Shown here piece by piece: positions 26,336-34,119 of a stretch of DNA of 64,000 nt. The position numbers were made by a program, and so were the translations under genes. Position 1 is the first letter of the stretch, and every line of letters begins with the position of its first letter. The DNA lies in assembly GCA_038331135.1 (NCBI GenBank), contig JBBQOS010000001.1, positions 1-64,000 of the forward strand. Reading direction: 5' to 3'. Below the pieces are notes generated by a model. That model was not told the DNA's origin. It ran no database searches and worked only from the letters and a program-made list of their open reading frames with translations. The DNA comes from UBA9337 sp038331135. Its GTDB lineage: Bacteria > Patescibacteriota > Minisyncoccia > Moranbacterales > UBA9337.

Positions 26336-28015
26336 TCATTTATCCTTGGGTGTTACCCAAAATTCAGTAAAATATTTTTTAATCAAAATTCTGGTTTGAG
26401 AATCTATGGCCGGCATCGCCCCCAAAGTAGGCGCAATTATTGGAATCAATAGCCACTGAAAAAACATATTCAAATACTTCCAGCGAGAATATTTAGCTGG
26501 TCGCTCTGGCATCAAAATAAAACTCAATGACATTGATATAACCAATCCAAACATTGCCAAACTCATCAGTCCTCTAGTTATAAAGGGTAAATTATGTGCC
26601 AAGACGCTTTCATTAAATTCACTTCCGCCAAAAATAAGCGGCATCCAACCTAAGAAAGCAAGGATAAAAGGCGCAGTCGCCCAGGAATGATGACCCTCAA
26701 GCATCTCAAAAGCAATGCGAAATTTTTTAGATAGTTTAATTTTTTTATTTTTCCAGATAGAGCGCATTATAATCGGAAAATTCTCAATTCCATAAGCCCA
26801 ACGTCTTTTTTGAAAATATTGATTTTTAATTGTTTGCCAATAAGTTTTAGCCAAAACTGCATCTAGAGAGATGGGTAAATAAATTGGAGTTACTCGATAA
26901 TCTCCATTGTAAAAAGAAAAACATTTCCAATAAATTATTGAGTCTTCGCTGATCATATTAACAGGCCAAAAATCAACATTAACCAAAGTGGCAAAAGGCT
27001 CACTATGCGATGAAAATGTAACCATTTCTTTTCGCGTACTTTGAAACATATGCCAAAAAGATGAGCTCGTCACAATCACTCTCACAAAGGCATTGGTATC
27101 CCATAAATTATTGTGATACATTGGAATCGGCTGGTAGGATCTCTGTAATCGTTTGGGGTCAATTATATAGTTATAAGTAAGGGCGGCAAAATATTCACTA
27201 TGACAGACACTATCGCAATCAAAATTAGAAAAAATCACTTTTTCCAGGTCAATTTCTCGTTCGTCCAGATACTTCTTAAGCTCTCTGGCGGCAAATGTAG
27301 CATTGGAAGCCTTGCACTTCATCTCACCATCAGCCACAATATGAGTAGTCACAAGAAAATCACGGAAAACACCGTCAAATTTATTTCTTAAATAGTTCAC
27401 TTTTTCCAATCTGGTTTCTTTGTTTTCCCGCTCCTCGGTAGCTAATAATAATATTATTTGTTTATTGGGAAAATTACTGTTTGCGATAGCCTTGATGGTA
27501 GGCTCTATGACACTAGCGGGCTCACCAGCCGTTGGAAGCATTACGACGTGGATAATTTTTCTCCAATCAAGTATCTCGGAATCTCTTCCTTTTAATTTTG
27601 AAACCTCCGCACATTCCAGTTTTAATAATTTTATTTCTTTCCTTATTTTTCCTTTTTCAGAAAAAGGCATTTTTTCTGATAAAACTTTTTTCAGGTCGCC
27701 TATTTTTTCCGTTAGAATTTTTAAATAATTTTCTGGATCACTAATGTTTTGACACCTTCTCCACCAGTCAGTATGCTTTCCTCTTACCAACTTTCGGTAA
27801 GCCGAGACTGAATAAGTGGATATAAAAATTGTTCTATGAATCCAATAGATATCAAACATTATGACAAAAACCGCCACCCACACGGGCAGAAAAAAAGAAA
27901 AAATTGGCATTCCAATCAAAGTGGTCCAAGTTAAAATACCTGGTATCACTTCAAGCGCTCTTTGTATCTTTTTATCTTTTTCTTCTTTGGGATATGGACT
28001 GGGAAAATAAAACAT
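26336..28015 (-). CDS. Membrane-embedded glycosyltransferase family 2
   Basis: 559 residues. Two membrane helices near 25-60 precede a long GT-A catalytic domain: VVMLPTAGEP near 170, the DxD in FSNFDCDS near 262, the later ED in SEDSIIYWKC near 350, and Q..RRW in YFQKRRWAYGIE near 400. Three to four membrane helices follow. This layout matches processive or cellulose-synthase-like family-2 enzymes that make or export a polysaccharide. Substrate unknown. Confidence 0.87.
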   Translation of the reverse strand: MFYFPSPYPKEEKDKKIQRALEVIPGILTWTTLIGMPIFSFFLPVWVAVFVIMFDIYWIHRTIFISTYSVSAYRKLVRGKHTDWWRRCQNISDPENYLKILTEKIGDLKKVLSEKMPFSEKGKIRKEIKLLKLECAEVSKLKGRDSEILDWRKIIHVVMLPTAGEPASVIEPTIKAIANSNFPNKQIILLLATEERENKETRLEKVNYLRNKFDGVFRDFLVTTHIVADGEMKCKASNATFAARELKKYLDEREIDLEKVIFSNFDCDSVCHSEYFAALTYNYIIDPKRLQRSYQPIPMYHNNLWDTNAFVRVIVTSSSFWHMFQSTRKEMVTFSSHSEPFATLVNVDFWPVNMISEDSIIYWKCFSFYNGDYRVTPIYLPISLDAVLAKTYWQTIKNQYFQKRRWAYGIENFPIIMRSIWKNKKIKLSKKFRIAFEMLEGHHSWATAPFILAFLGWMPLIFGGSEFNESVLAHNLPFITRGLMSLAMFGLVISMSLSFILMPERPAKYSRWKYLNMFFQWLLIPIIAPTLGAMPAIDSQTRILIKKYFTEFWVTPKDK

Positions 28016-28064
28016 ATTTTAAAATCTATTTAAAATTTAAACACAGCTTAAATGCAAATTTTTA

Positions 28065-28421
28065 TTAAAAGTAATTTACTAGAATTAGTGATCCGCTAGC
28101 CACGCTTATTCCCAGCTGAATTATAAAGGTAGTCAGGGATAAAATATGAGACAACATCCTTTCTTTTTTGGAAAAAAAATAAATTGCCAACACTAAATTA
28201 GTTAAGGCAAAAAATAACCCCACTGCAGGAATAAGAAAAACTTGAGTACCTTCACCCATTAAATCCACCCCTAAATAAACATTATAGTGCAATATTATTA
28301 AATTATTTAATTTCTTTATAAAGTAAAAAAGAAATAAAAAATTTAAAATATTTATCAAAATAGAAGAGATAAACAAAATTAATAGTAGTTTATTTTTAAA
28401 AAATTCTTTTATATTATCCAT
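28065..28421 (-). CDS. Three-helix membrane protein of unknown function
   Basis: 118 residues with three hydrophobic helices (about 13-34, 63-82 and 93-113). No recognised motif beyond this. It lies between the regulator-like gene (10 bases upstream) and the family-2 glycosyltransferase, so it probably belongs to their operon. Confidence 0.6.
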   Translation of the reverse strand: MDNIKEFFKNKLLLILFISSILINILNFLFLFYFIKKLNNLIILHYNVYLGVDLMGEGTQVFLIPAVGLFFALTNLVLAIYFFSKKERMLSHILSLTTFIIQLGISVASGSLILVNYF

Positions 28422-28431
28422 CTTATTTAGA

Positions 28432-29040
28432 TTATTTTTTTAAAACAGAAACTGCCTGTTTTATTTTAGGCATTTTACTGAAAAAAATTTCATGTGGTTC
28501 TTTAAATATATTAATCAAGAACCTATCCAACATATTTAACCGATAAGTCAATTCTTCTCCGGTTAAAAGCATATAGCGTATCTCTTTGCCGACTTCTGCT
28601 TCCAAATGATTGATGAGAGTTTTTAGTTTAGCTCTACTCGCATTATCCACCACCAACAAAAGATCCAGCTTTCCTTTGGCATAATTCATAAAAACACCTG
28701 TTGTTAAAACTAGCTTCACATCTCCAATTTTTTTAACATTATTCAAACTACTGCATTGCGGAAAAATATCAGATTTTATAACTAACCTTTCAAGCTCTTG
28801 ATAAAAAGGAAAAGTAATGTTGGTGTGGTAATATTTTTTTCCTTTCTTGCTTTTCTCTTTTACGAACCCAGCTCGCTTAAAAGCATTTAGTTCTTTTCGA
28901 GTTTCTGCTGAATTAAGAATATTTCTACTGACAATATCAGAGAAAGAATAATCTTGATTATTGTTCAAAATAAAAAAACGCATCATCCTTGCTCTTGATT
29001 TAGAGCCAAATAGTATTTCTAAAACTTGCACTGAAGACAT
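28432..29040 (-). CDS. Winged-helix protein with a nucleotidyltransferase-like domain
   Basis: 202 residues. The first ~85 look like a winged helix-turn-helix (SRARMMRFFIL, FSDIVSRNILNSAETRKEL, then a wing KSKKGKKYYHTN). The rest resembles the minimal nucleotidyltransferase fold (LVLTTGVFMNY, KLDLLLVVD), but the usual GS and DxD catalytic residues are not intact. This fusion type is common in this bacterial group and has no assigned role. It is likely a local regulator of the downstream membrane genes; that is inference. Confidence 0.6.
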   Translation of the reverse strand: MSSVQVLEILFGSKSRARMMRFFILNNNQDYSFSDIVSRNILNSAETRKELNAFKRAGFVKEKSKKGKKYYHTNITFPFYQELERLVIKSDIFPQCSSLNNVKKIGDVKLVLTTGVFMNYAKGKLDLLLVVDNASRAKLKTLINHLEAEVGKEIRYMLLTGEELTYRLNMLDRFLINIFKEPHEIFFSKMPKIKQAVSVLKK

Positions 29041-29254
29041 ATTTTATAAAATTAGTTAATTAAAATTTAAAAACTTACTCCAAGCTATAGTTTAATCCCA
29101 AAAAGCTAAAAAGTAAATATTTGGTAAAAAATGCCTAAATCGAAAAAGCTCTCTAATTGAATTAAGTGAAATTATCATCCACCTTGAGATTTAGGCTCAA
29201 ATTTAGGCCCCAGGGGCCATCTCAGACCCTTGGAGCATAAATTTCAGGAAACCT

Positions 29255-29752
29255 CTAAGTAGATTTATTCAAATCTTTGACCTGATAAAAATTCAAAAAA
29301 TCATTAAGGGCTTCTTTTTGCTCCGATATCAAATTAAGCTTATCTATTTCATCCTTATTCAAATCCATCCATTGAAATAAAACTAAATTTTCTTTAGTTT
29401 TTATTTTACCACTTATGGTTCCGTAAAAATAAGACGCTTTTTTTATAAAATTATCCGAAATATTATAGAAATAAAGATTAAAATAAATGCACTCCCCCAA
29501 TTCGCAATCCAAACAATCTTTTACTTTTTTCTTTATTATATCCCTTAAGTCATCATCTTCTTCTAGATTTCCAAAGGGGATTGTCCATTCTTCTTCTGCC
29601 TCATTTTCTTTCTCCTCTTTAATTTTTAGCACTGCTATCTTTCCATTATTTTCAACCTCCTCTGCTTTTTTCTCTTTGCACTGCTTAATAAGAAGAATTT
29701 TATTCTCCTCATTTAAAATAATAAAACCCACCGTACTAATTAATTTAATCAT
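29255..29752 (-). CDS. Nudix-fold protein with degenerate Nudix box
   Basis: 165 residues with the fold order of Nudix hydrolases: STVGFIILNEENKILLIKQ at the start, WTIPFGNLEEDDDL near 79, then a helix and strands. The catalytic helix should read REUxEExGU, but here it reads IKKKVKDCL, so the metal-binding glutamates are replaced. There is also an extra charged loop (about 30-75). The protein may bind rather than hydrolyse nucleotides. It is downstream of frr in the same direction, 29 bases away. Confidence 0.7.
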   Translation of the reverse strand: MIKLISTVGFIILNEENKILLIKQCKEKKAEEVENNGKIAVLKIKEEKENEAEEEWTIPFGNLEEDDDLRDIIKKKVKDCLDCELGECIYFNLYFYNISDNFIKKASYFYGTISGKIKTKENLVLFQWMDLNKDEIDKLNLISEQKEALNDFLNFYQVKDLNKST

Positions 29753-29781
29753 TTTAATAGAAATTATTTCTTAAAATTTAT

Positions 29782-30339
29782 CTAAACTGTTAGTATCTCT
29801 TGCTCTTTCTTTTCTCTCATGTCATCCACTTTTTTGTTATAATCGTTAACTACTTCCTGTAATCTCTCCTTGCCTCTAAATTTGTCATCTTCTGCAATTT
29901 CTCCTGTTTTTTCTAGCTCCTGAATTTCTCGCCAAATATCTTCACGAATATTTCTCACAGATATTTTAGCATCTTCTGCTTTTTTGTTTAAAATTTTCAC
30001 CAAATCCAACCTTCTCTCCTCATTAAGAGCTGGTATGTTGATTCGAATAACGTCCCCGTCGCTGTTAGGAGTTAAATTTAAATCAGAAACTTTAATAGCA
30101 GCTGCGATATTTGCCACACTATCCTTACTCCAAGGCTGGATAAGCAAAGTTCTCGGCTCAGGAACATTGATATTGGCCAATTGCTTTAACGGGGTTTTTG
30201 TTCCATAATAATCCACCAATAAATCTTCAATAATTGAAGGATTGGCTCGACCTGTTCGTATTTTTGACATTTCAAATTTAAAATGTTCAATCGCTCCATC
30301 TAACTCATTTTTTTTTCCTTCTATTATTTTTTTATACAT
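29782..30339 (-). CDS. frr: Ribosome recycling factor
   Basis: Splits post-termination ribosomes with EF-G. From ATG 30339 it is 185 residues, exactly the usual length; the frame extends 14 codons further upstream to 30381, but those residues are not part of the family. Typical blocks are FEMSKIRTGRANPSIIED, PEPRTLLIQPWSK and the C-terminal helix ending DDMREKKEQEIL. It stands alone between the propeller lipoprotein and the Nudix gene. Confidence 0.95.
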   Translation of the reverse strand: MYKKIIEGKKNELDGAIEHFKFEMSKIRTGRANPSIIEDLLVDYYGTKTPLKQLANINVPEPRTLLIQPWSKDSVANIAAAIKVSDLNLTPNSDGDVIRINIPALNEERRLDLVKILNKKAEDAKISVRNIREDIWREIQELEKTGEIAEDDKFRGKERLQEVVNDYNKKVDDMREKKEQEILTV

Positions 30340-30401
30340 ATTATTTTTGATTTTCCTACTTATATTATTAATTTTAGACAAATAATAAAATTCACTTAGG
30401 T

Positions 30402-31454
30402 TTATTTAAAATTTCTCAATCCTGAGTAAACAACGTTTACATCACTTGGGTTATAAACAATTCCTGAAATTAGTTTACCTGTGTTTAACTGATAAGTCGA
30501 CCAATTTCCACCACCATCAACGGATTTGTATATTGCTTGAGCAGCACTATAAATTATCTCTCTGGAATTTCTTGGATTAATAGCTACTGATCGAATAGGA
30601 AATCCTTTGGAAGTGTCCAATACCCCTATCTCCTCGATATTTTCTCCGGCATCATAACTTCTAAAAATACCACTATCCGTACCTATAAAAATACCATTCC
30701 TGTCACCCTGACTAACTGCTATAGAATAAGCCTTGCCCATTTTATTTTTTATATCTGCTAGTTTTCCTTCAATAACTTTAAAATTATCCCCATTAATATC
30801 TGATGATAATATGTCATTTTCATGAACCAAAAAATAAATATGACTGTCTAAACCTCCGCCAAAAAGTATTTTCGTAACTGGTCCAGTTGCTTTATAAACA
30901 CTTCTCCATGTATCTCCGCCATCCACTGTTCTCAAAATAGCACCTTCGGAAGTGCCTATATATAGAATCATTGGATTTTTTCTATCCATGGCCAAAGAAA
31001 CAATAACTGTACCATCAGCTGGTTCGGTATAAATTTCCTGCCAATCCTCTCCATAATTATCAGTTTTATATACCTTTCCTCGTTTTCCATAAACACCTAG
31101 CGCTACTACGTTACTTGGCTTGAAATAATTTACCGCCACCCCATAAACTTTACTGGCTGGAAACTTTAATTTTTCCCAGCTCTCTGCTCCGTTTTTTGAA
31201 ACAACCACGCCCTTATCTCTAGTTCCCAGATAAATTCTTTTATTATCCACTGGGTCAATAGCTATATCAAAAATATCAACTTTGGATATGTTTTGTTTAT
31301 CGTTAACCTGATTTTTTAAATCCCAGCTTACGCCGCTATCTGCTGATTTTAAAATTCCACCAATTTCCCCCGCCGTGCTACTTCCTGTCAATGAACATCC
31401 AGAAAGAATGGCAACTCCAAGTAAAAGTACACAAAATTGACCATATTTTTTCAT
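30402..31454 (-). CDS. Lipoprotein with BNR/Ycf48-like beta-propeller
   Basis: A 350-residue exported lipoprotein. The signal peptide ends in the lipobox LSGC at about residues 17-20. The rest repeats a blade pattern with Asp-box motifs: TVDGGDTWRS, KTDNYGEDWQE, RSYDAGENIEE, KSVDGGGNWS, as in sialidase/BNR and Ycf48-type propellers. These folds bind proteins or glycans; no catalytic residues were recognised. It sits on the outer face of the membrane by its lipid anchor. It is followed closely by frr. Confidence 0.85.
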   Translation of the reverse strand: MKKYGQFCVLLLGVAILSGCSLTGSSTAGEIGGILKSADSGVSWDLKNQVNDKQNISKVDIFDIAIDPVDNKRIYLGTRDKGVVVSKNGAESWEKLKFPASKVYGVAVNYFKPSNVVALGVYGKRGKVYKTDNYGEDWQEIYTEPADGTVIVSLAMDRKNPMILYIGTSEGAILRTVDGGDTWRSVYKATGPVTKILFGGGLDSHIYFLVHENDILSSDINGDNFKVIEGKLADIKNKMGKAYSIAVSQGDRNGIFIGTDSGIFRSYDAGENIEEIGVLDTSKGFPIRSVAINPRNSREIIYSAAQAIYKSVDGGGNWSTYQLNTGKLISGIVYNPSDVNVVYSGLRNFK

Positions 31455-31710
31455 ATTGCAAAAATTTTAAAATATTATTATTTAATTTAATTATATTACA
31501 ATAATAAAAAAAACTCAATGCGCAACAGGATCACTGATCATAAAACATGCCAACAATAAAAATTATTCTTCTAAAAATATTATGCAGAGATTATTTTTAG
31601 TTTTGAGTTTTTTCCAATGGATATTACCTAAATGATTTAGATTAATTTAGCATAGTAGCTAATTGAAAATAGTATAAATATTTAGCAAAAAGATACTATT
31701 TATCCAGTCT

Positions 31711-31749
31711 AATTGTACAGACGAGGCATACCTCGTCTGTACAATTTTT
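31711..31749 (+). terminator. Perfect 16-bp hairpin with T-run
   Basis: AATTGTACAGACGAGG (31711-31726) pairs without mismatch with CCTCGTCTGTACAATT (31731-31746) around CATA, followed by TTT. It has the form of a strong rightward terminator although no gene ends just upstream. Confidence 0.7.
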
Positions 31750-31786
31750 AATTAAGCCTAAATATAAAATATTCAGTAAATCTATC

Positions 31787-31832
31787 TATATTTCTTTCTA
31801 TATTTCTTTCTATGTTTCTTTCCATGTTTCTG
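31787..31832. repeat. Tandem 12-bp repeat, nearly four copies
   Basis: TATATTTCTTTC occurs at 31787-31798 and 31799-31810, then TATGTTTCTTTC at 31811-31822, then a partial CATGTTTCTG. The unit length is a multiple of three but no frame here is coding. Confidence 0.8.
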
Positions 31833-31872
31833 TTAGTGTCTCTTTTAATAGCCTCATTTAAAATTTATTTTT

Positions 31873-31920
31873 CAGTCAAATTGATACATACGTATCAATT
31901 TGACTGGATTTTTATTTTTT
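31873..31920 (+). terminator. Perfect 15-bp hairpin with T-rich tail
   Basis: CAGTCAAATTGATAC (31873-31887) pairs fully with GTATCAATTTGACTG (31892-31906) around ATAC, followed by GATTTTTATTTTTT. This is a classic intrinsic terminator shape, again without an obvious gene upstream. Confidence 0.7.
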
Positions 31921-32042
31921 AAATCTCTTTGCGGTCCTGAAAGCTATTCACTTTCAGCTCTCCCGACTGAGCTTCTCAAATACTAAGATGCTAAATTTCT
32001 AAAACAAAAAACACTAACCAAAAGATTAGTGAATTTAATATG

Positions 32043-32115
32043 TGCGCCGTGGGGGATTCGAACCCTCGACCATCAGCTTAAAAGGCTGTTGCTCTACCAA
32101 CTGAGCTAACGGCGC
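32043..32115 (-). tRNA. tRNA-Lys(TTT)
   Basis: On the minus strand the acceptor GCGCCGT pairs with ACGGCGC, and the D-arm AGCTCAGTTGGTAGAGC is canonical. The anticodon loop CTTTTAA gives TTT, and the T-arm is GAGGGTTCGAATCCCCC. Length is 73 without an encoded CCA. Confidence 0.95.
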
Positions 32116-32212
32116 ATATTGCATATTTAGAAAAATAAAATATTCCCCAATGCTGGGTTTATTTATTTCTTATACTTTATATTAATTTTAAGCAAATATA
32201 GAATACTATAAA

Positions 32213-32240
32213 ATTATAGCTTTTTCAAAATAAAAGTCAA
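32213..32240 (-). promoter_or_regulatory. Promoter of tRNA-Lys
   Basis: On the minus strand TTGACT (32240-32235) and TATAAT (32218-32213) are separated by 16 bases, about 100 bases upstream of tRNA-Lys. It is one of the best promoter matches in the window. Confidence 0.7.
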
Positions 32241-32401
32241 CCCCGCCAGAGATGAAAATGCTTAAATTAGTTACTTCCCTCTCGAACTGAGGCTAAATCA
32301 GCTTTTAAACACACGAACTATTGATTTTAATTAACCAGCATGCTATTATTTTTAGGTATTGTTTTTGATTATGTTTTCAGAAAAGCAGAAGTCTATAGAG
32401 T

Positions 32402-32473
32402 GGCGATCATAGTTCAGTGGTAGAACATCGGTTTGTGGTACCGAGTATCAGGGTCCGATTCCCTGTGATCGCC
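32402..32473 (+). tRNA. tRNA-His(GTG)
   Basis: The loop TTGTGGT gives anticodon GTG. The acceptor GCGATCA (from 32403) pairs with TGATCGC, and the extra 5' G at 32402 faces C at 32473, the identity feature of tRNA-His. T-arm CAGGG-TCCGATT-CCCTG has C in place of the second T of the usual TTCGATT loop. CCA is not encoded. Confidence 0.93.
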
Positions 32474-32514
32474 CCTTTGTAGATTTCAAATAAAAATTAT
32501 TTAATTAAAAATAA

Positions 32515-32691
32515 GCTCTTGTGGTGAAATAGATATCACACTTGGCGGAGTTTATCCCGCTTAACGTGCGCCCATAGCTCAACGGATAGAGTGTCTGGCT
32601 TCGGACCAGAAGGTTCTAGGTTCGAGTCCTAGTGGGCGCACATTGTGCGGGAGACCAAGCGTTTCAGGTTCGATTCCTGGCAAGAGCACCA
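32515..32691 (+). tRNA. tRNA-like gene interrupted in its anticodon loop by a complete tRNA-Arg gene
   Basis: Two separated halves make one cloverleaf. Acceptor GCTCTTG (32515-32521) pairs with CAAGAGC (32681-32687), followed by A and an encoded CCA (32689-32691). D-stem GTGA pairs with TCAC (32524-32539). Anticodon stem CTTGG (32541-32545) pairs with CCAAG (32655-32659). T-arm is TCAGG-TTCGATT-CCTGG (32664-32680). The anticodon loop is replaced by 109 bases holding tRNA-Arg(TCG). Just outside that tRNA, CCCGC (32556-32560) can pair with GCGGG (32647-32651). The anticodon is unclear: joining the loop ends gives CGGGAGA, without the usual T33, and G19 is also lost. It may be an insertion-inactivated tRNA or a split/nested precursor. 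Confidence 0.7.
32568..32640 (+). tRNA. tRNA-Arg(TCG), nested
   Basis: A complete 73-base tRNA. Acceptor GCGCCCA pairs with TGGGCGC, the anticodon stem TCTGG/CCAGA encloses CTTCGGA (anticodon TCG), and the T-arm is CTAGG-TTCGAGT-CCTAG. CCA is not encoded, unlike in the surrounding tRNA-like gene. It lies wholly inside the anticodon loop of that gene. Confidence 0.93.
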
Positions 32692-32737
32692 ACAACGAAC
32701 TATTTGAAAAAGGAAAGGGTGTTTTTCTTTCGAGGTT

Positions 32738-33000
32738 CTGCCCGTAAAGATATTCGGGCAGTGTGGCAGGGCGAAATGCGGACTCGGTTTTGCGAAGCTA
32801 TTTTCTGGGGAAAGGATTTGGCAAAACCTCGGCTGATTTTTGGTGGTGGTTTCCCGCCCGCAGAAAAGGGTCTGGGGAATGAATGCGGGCGGGGCTTGTG
32901 TTAACTACAAAATCATGGTAGGGTAGCTTCAGAAGAAATCCTTTGGATTTCTCGAAAATTGTACATTCACAAACTAAACAAGGAGACGACAATGGAAACA
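32738..33000. repeat. Left copy of the ~265-bp inverted repeat bounding the trpS-ybaK cassette
   Basis: This stretch matches the reverse complement of 38065-38335 nearly throughout, with an exact match of about 60 bases ending in the ribosome-binding site, and continuing through the first three codons of trpS. Shared parts include a CTGCCCG hairpin at the outer end, TTGTGT (32896-32901) and TAGGGT (32919-32924) spaced 17 bases with a TG before the latter (possible promoter), a leader hairpin AGAAATCC-TTT-GGATTTCT (32934-32952) and AAGGAGACGACA before ATG. Confidence 0.9.
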
Positions 33001-33984
33001 GTTCTATCAGGAATCCGCGCCACGGGGCGCCTACATTTTGGCAACTTTCTTGGAGCCGTGCAAAACTTCGTGAAGTTCCAACAACCCGGCAATACCTGCC
33101 TCTACTTCATCGCCGATTGGCACACACTGACAACACTCGAAAATCCAGAAGATCTTCGAGGTAATCTGGTTGAGATTGTGAAAGATTACATTGCCGCTGG
33201 TCTCGATCCAGAGCAATCAATCATTTACGCTCAGTCAAGTGTGCCGGAAATCTCCGAACTGTGTCTGTATCTTTCCATGATTCAGCCAATTGGTGAGCTT
33301 GAACGCGTTCCGACATTCAAAGATTTGATTCGTAAGAATCCAGACAACGTGAATCTTGGGCTCGTGACCTATCCCGTTCTTATGGCGGCAGATATTCTCG
33401 GTCCTAAAGCGACACTCGTGCCGGTTGGCGAGGATCAGATTCCAAATGTTGAAATGGCGCGCAATCTCGCGAACAGATTCAACAAACGTTTTGGAAACAC
33501 CTTCGTCATCCCCGAGATGATGGCGCAAATGATAAAAGTGCCAGGGCTTGACGGCGCAAAGATGGGAAAATCGGAAGCGGACAACGCTATCGACATCAAT
33601 GTCTCTATTGAAGCAATCCGCGACCAGTATCTGAAGAAGGGAATTACGGATCCACAACGTCTCCGAGTTACTGATCCCGGCGATCCATACAATCGTTGCC
33701 AGTCTGTGTACCCTGTGCACGAACTGGTGACGAATGGCGAGACAACAACTCGAGAGATTGCCAATCTCTGCATCTCGGCTCAAATCGGCTGTGTTGCCTG
33801 TAAGCATCGTTTGGTTGATGGCATCGCAAAGATTCTGGAACCCTTTCAGGAAAAACGTGCCGGTCTCGTCAACCAAAATGATTACGTCAAAGATGTACTT
33901 CATGAGGGTGGCAAGAAAGCTCGCGTCAGAATCAAGGCAACCACCGAGCTTGTTCGAGAGAGAATGGGCATTGTTCTCTATTAA
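32992..33984 (+). CDS. trpS: Tryptophanyl-tRNA synthetase
   Basis: Charges tRNA-Trp. The start is ATG 32992, set by the strong AAGGAGAC just upstream; the upstream in-frame extension lies in the leader. The 330-residue class I enzyme has the HIGH-type motif HFGN (15-18), DWHTLTT near 42-48, VPVGEDQ near 143, and AKMGKS (189-194) where KMSKS is usual. A cysteine cluster (CISAQIGCVAC) sits near 265. Its G+C content is visibly higher than that of the surrounding genome, and most bacterial synthetases are not found in such repeat-bounded cassettes, so it looks acquired. Whether the genome has another trpS cannot be seen here. Confidence 0.95.
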   Translation: METVLSGIRATGRLHFGNFLGAVQNFVKFQQPGNTCLYFIADWHTLTTLENPEDLRGNLVEIVKDYIAAGLDPEQSIIYAQSSVPEISELCLYLSMIQPIGELERVPTFKDLIRKNPDNVNLGLVTYPVLMAADILGPKATLVPVGEDQIPNVEMARNLANRFNKRFGNTFVIPEMMAQMIKVPGLDGAKMGKSEADNAIDINVSIEAIRDQYLKKGITDPQRLRVTDPGDPYNRCQSVYPVHELVTNGETTTREIANLCISAQIGCVACKHRLVDGIAKILEPFQEKRAGLVNQNDYVKDVLHEGGKKARVRIKATTELVRERMGIVLY

Positions 33985-34000
33985 GATCGAGTATACTTAA

Positions 34001-34040
34001 TGGGCACCTAAAACCGCAAGATTTTAGGTGCCCATTTTTT
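34001..34040 (+). terminator. Terminator of trpS
   Basis: TGGGCACCTAAAA (34001-34013) pairs perfectly with TTTTAGGTGCCCA (34022-34034), followed by TTTTTT. trpS is therefore transcribed separately from the T-box genes that follow. Confidence 0.93.
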
Positions 34041-34043
34041 AAT

Positions 34044-34087
34044 TTGACAACGATAGCCTAACCATGATAAGCTTACTCATGGTTAGG
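34044..34087 (+). promoter_or_regulatory. Promoter with overlapping 10-bp inverted repeat before the T-box
   Basis: TTGACA (34044-34049) is followed 16 bases later by GATAAG (34066-34071), a fair -10. A perfect inverted repeat, CCTAACCATG (34057-34066) and CATGGTTAGG (34078-34087), straddles the -10 and start region. It could be an operator or an RNA hairpin. Confidence 0.5.
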
Positions 34088-34119
34088 TTGCTGTACATTT
34101 ATAGATACTAAAACTCACA

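Larger units (their letters stand above)
31455..32042. other. Gene-free stretch with two perfect hairpins and a tandem repeat
   Basis: 588 bases lie between the lipoprotein gene and tRNA-Lys with no supported coding frame. It contains two long perfect hairpins and a 12-bp tandem repeat, listed separately. One or two small untranslated transcripts running rightwards would explain two terminators here, but no matching promoter could be fixed. Confidence 0.5.

Noticed and set aside
31787..31832. Possible CRISPR repeats
   Set aside because: Units are contiguous 12-mers without spacers; no array was seen in the window despite the cas12a fragment.
33235..33903. 222-residue open frame antisense to trpS
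   Set aside because: It is the mirror of a strongly conserved synthetase gene in higher-G+C DNA, where long antisense frames arise by chance; no family features or ribosome-binding site.
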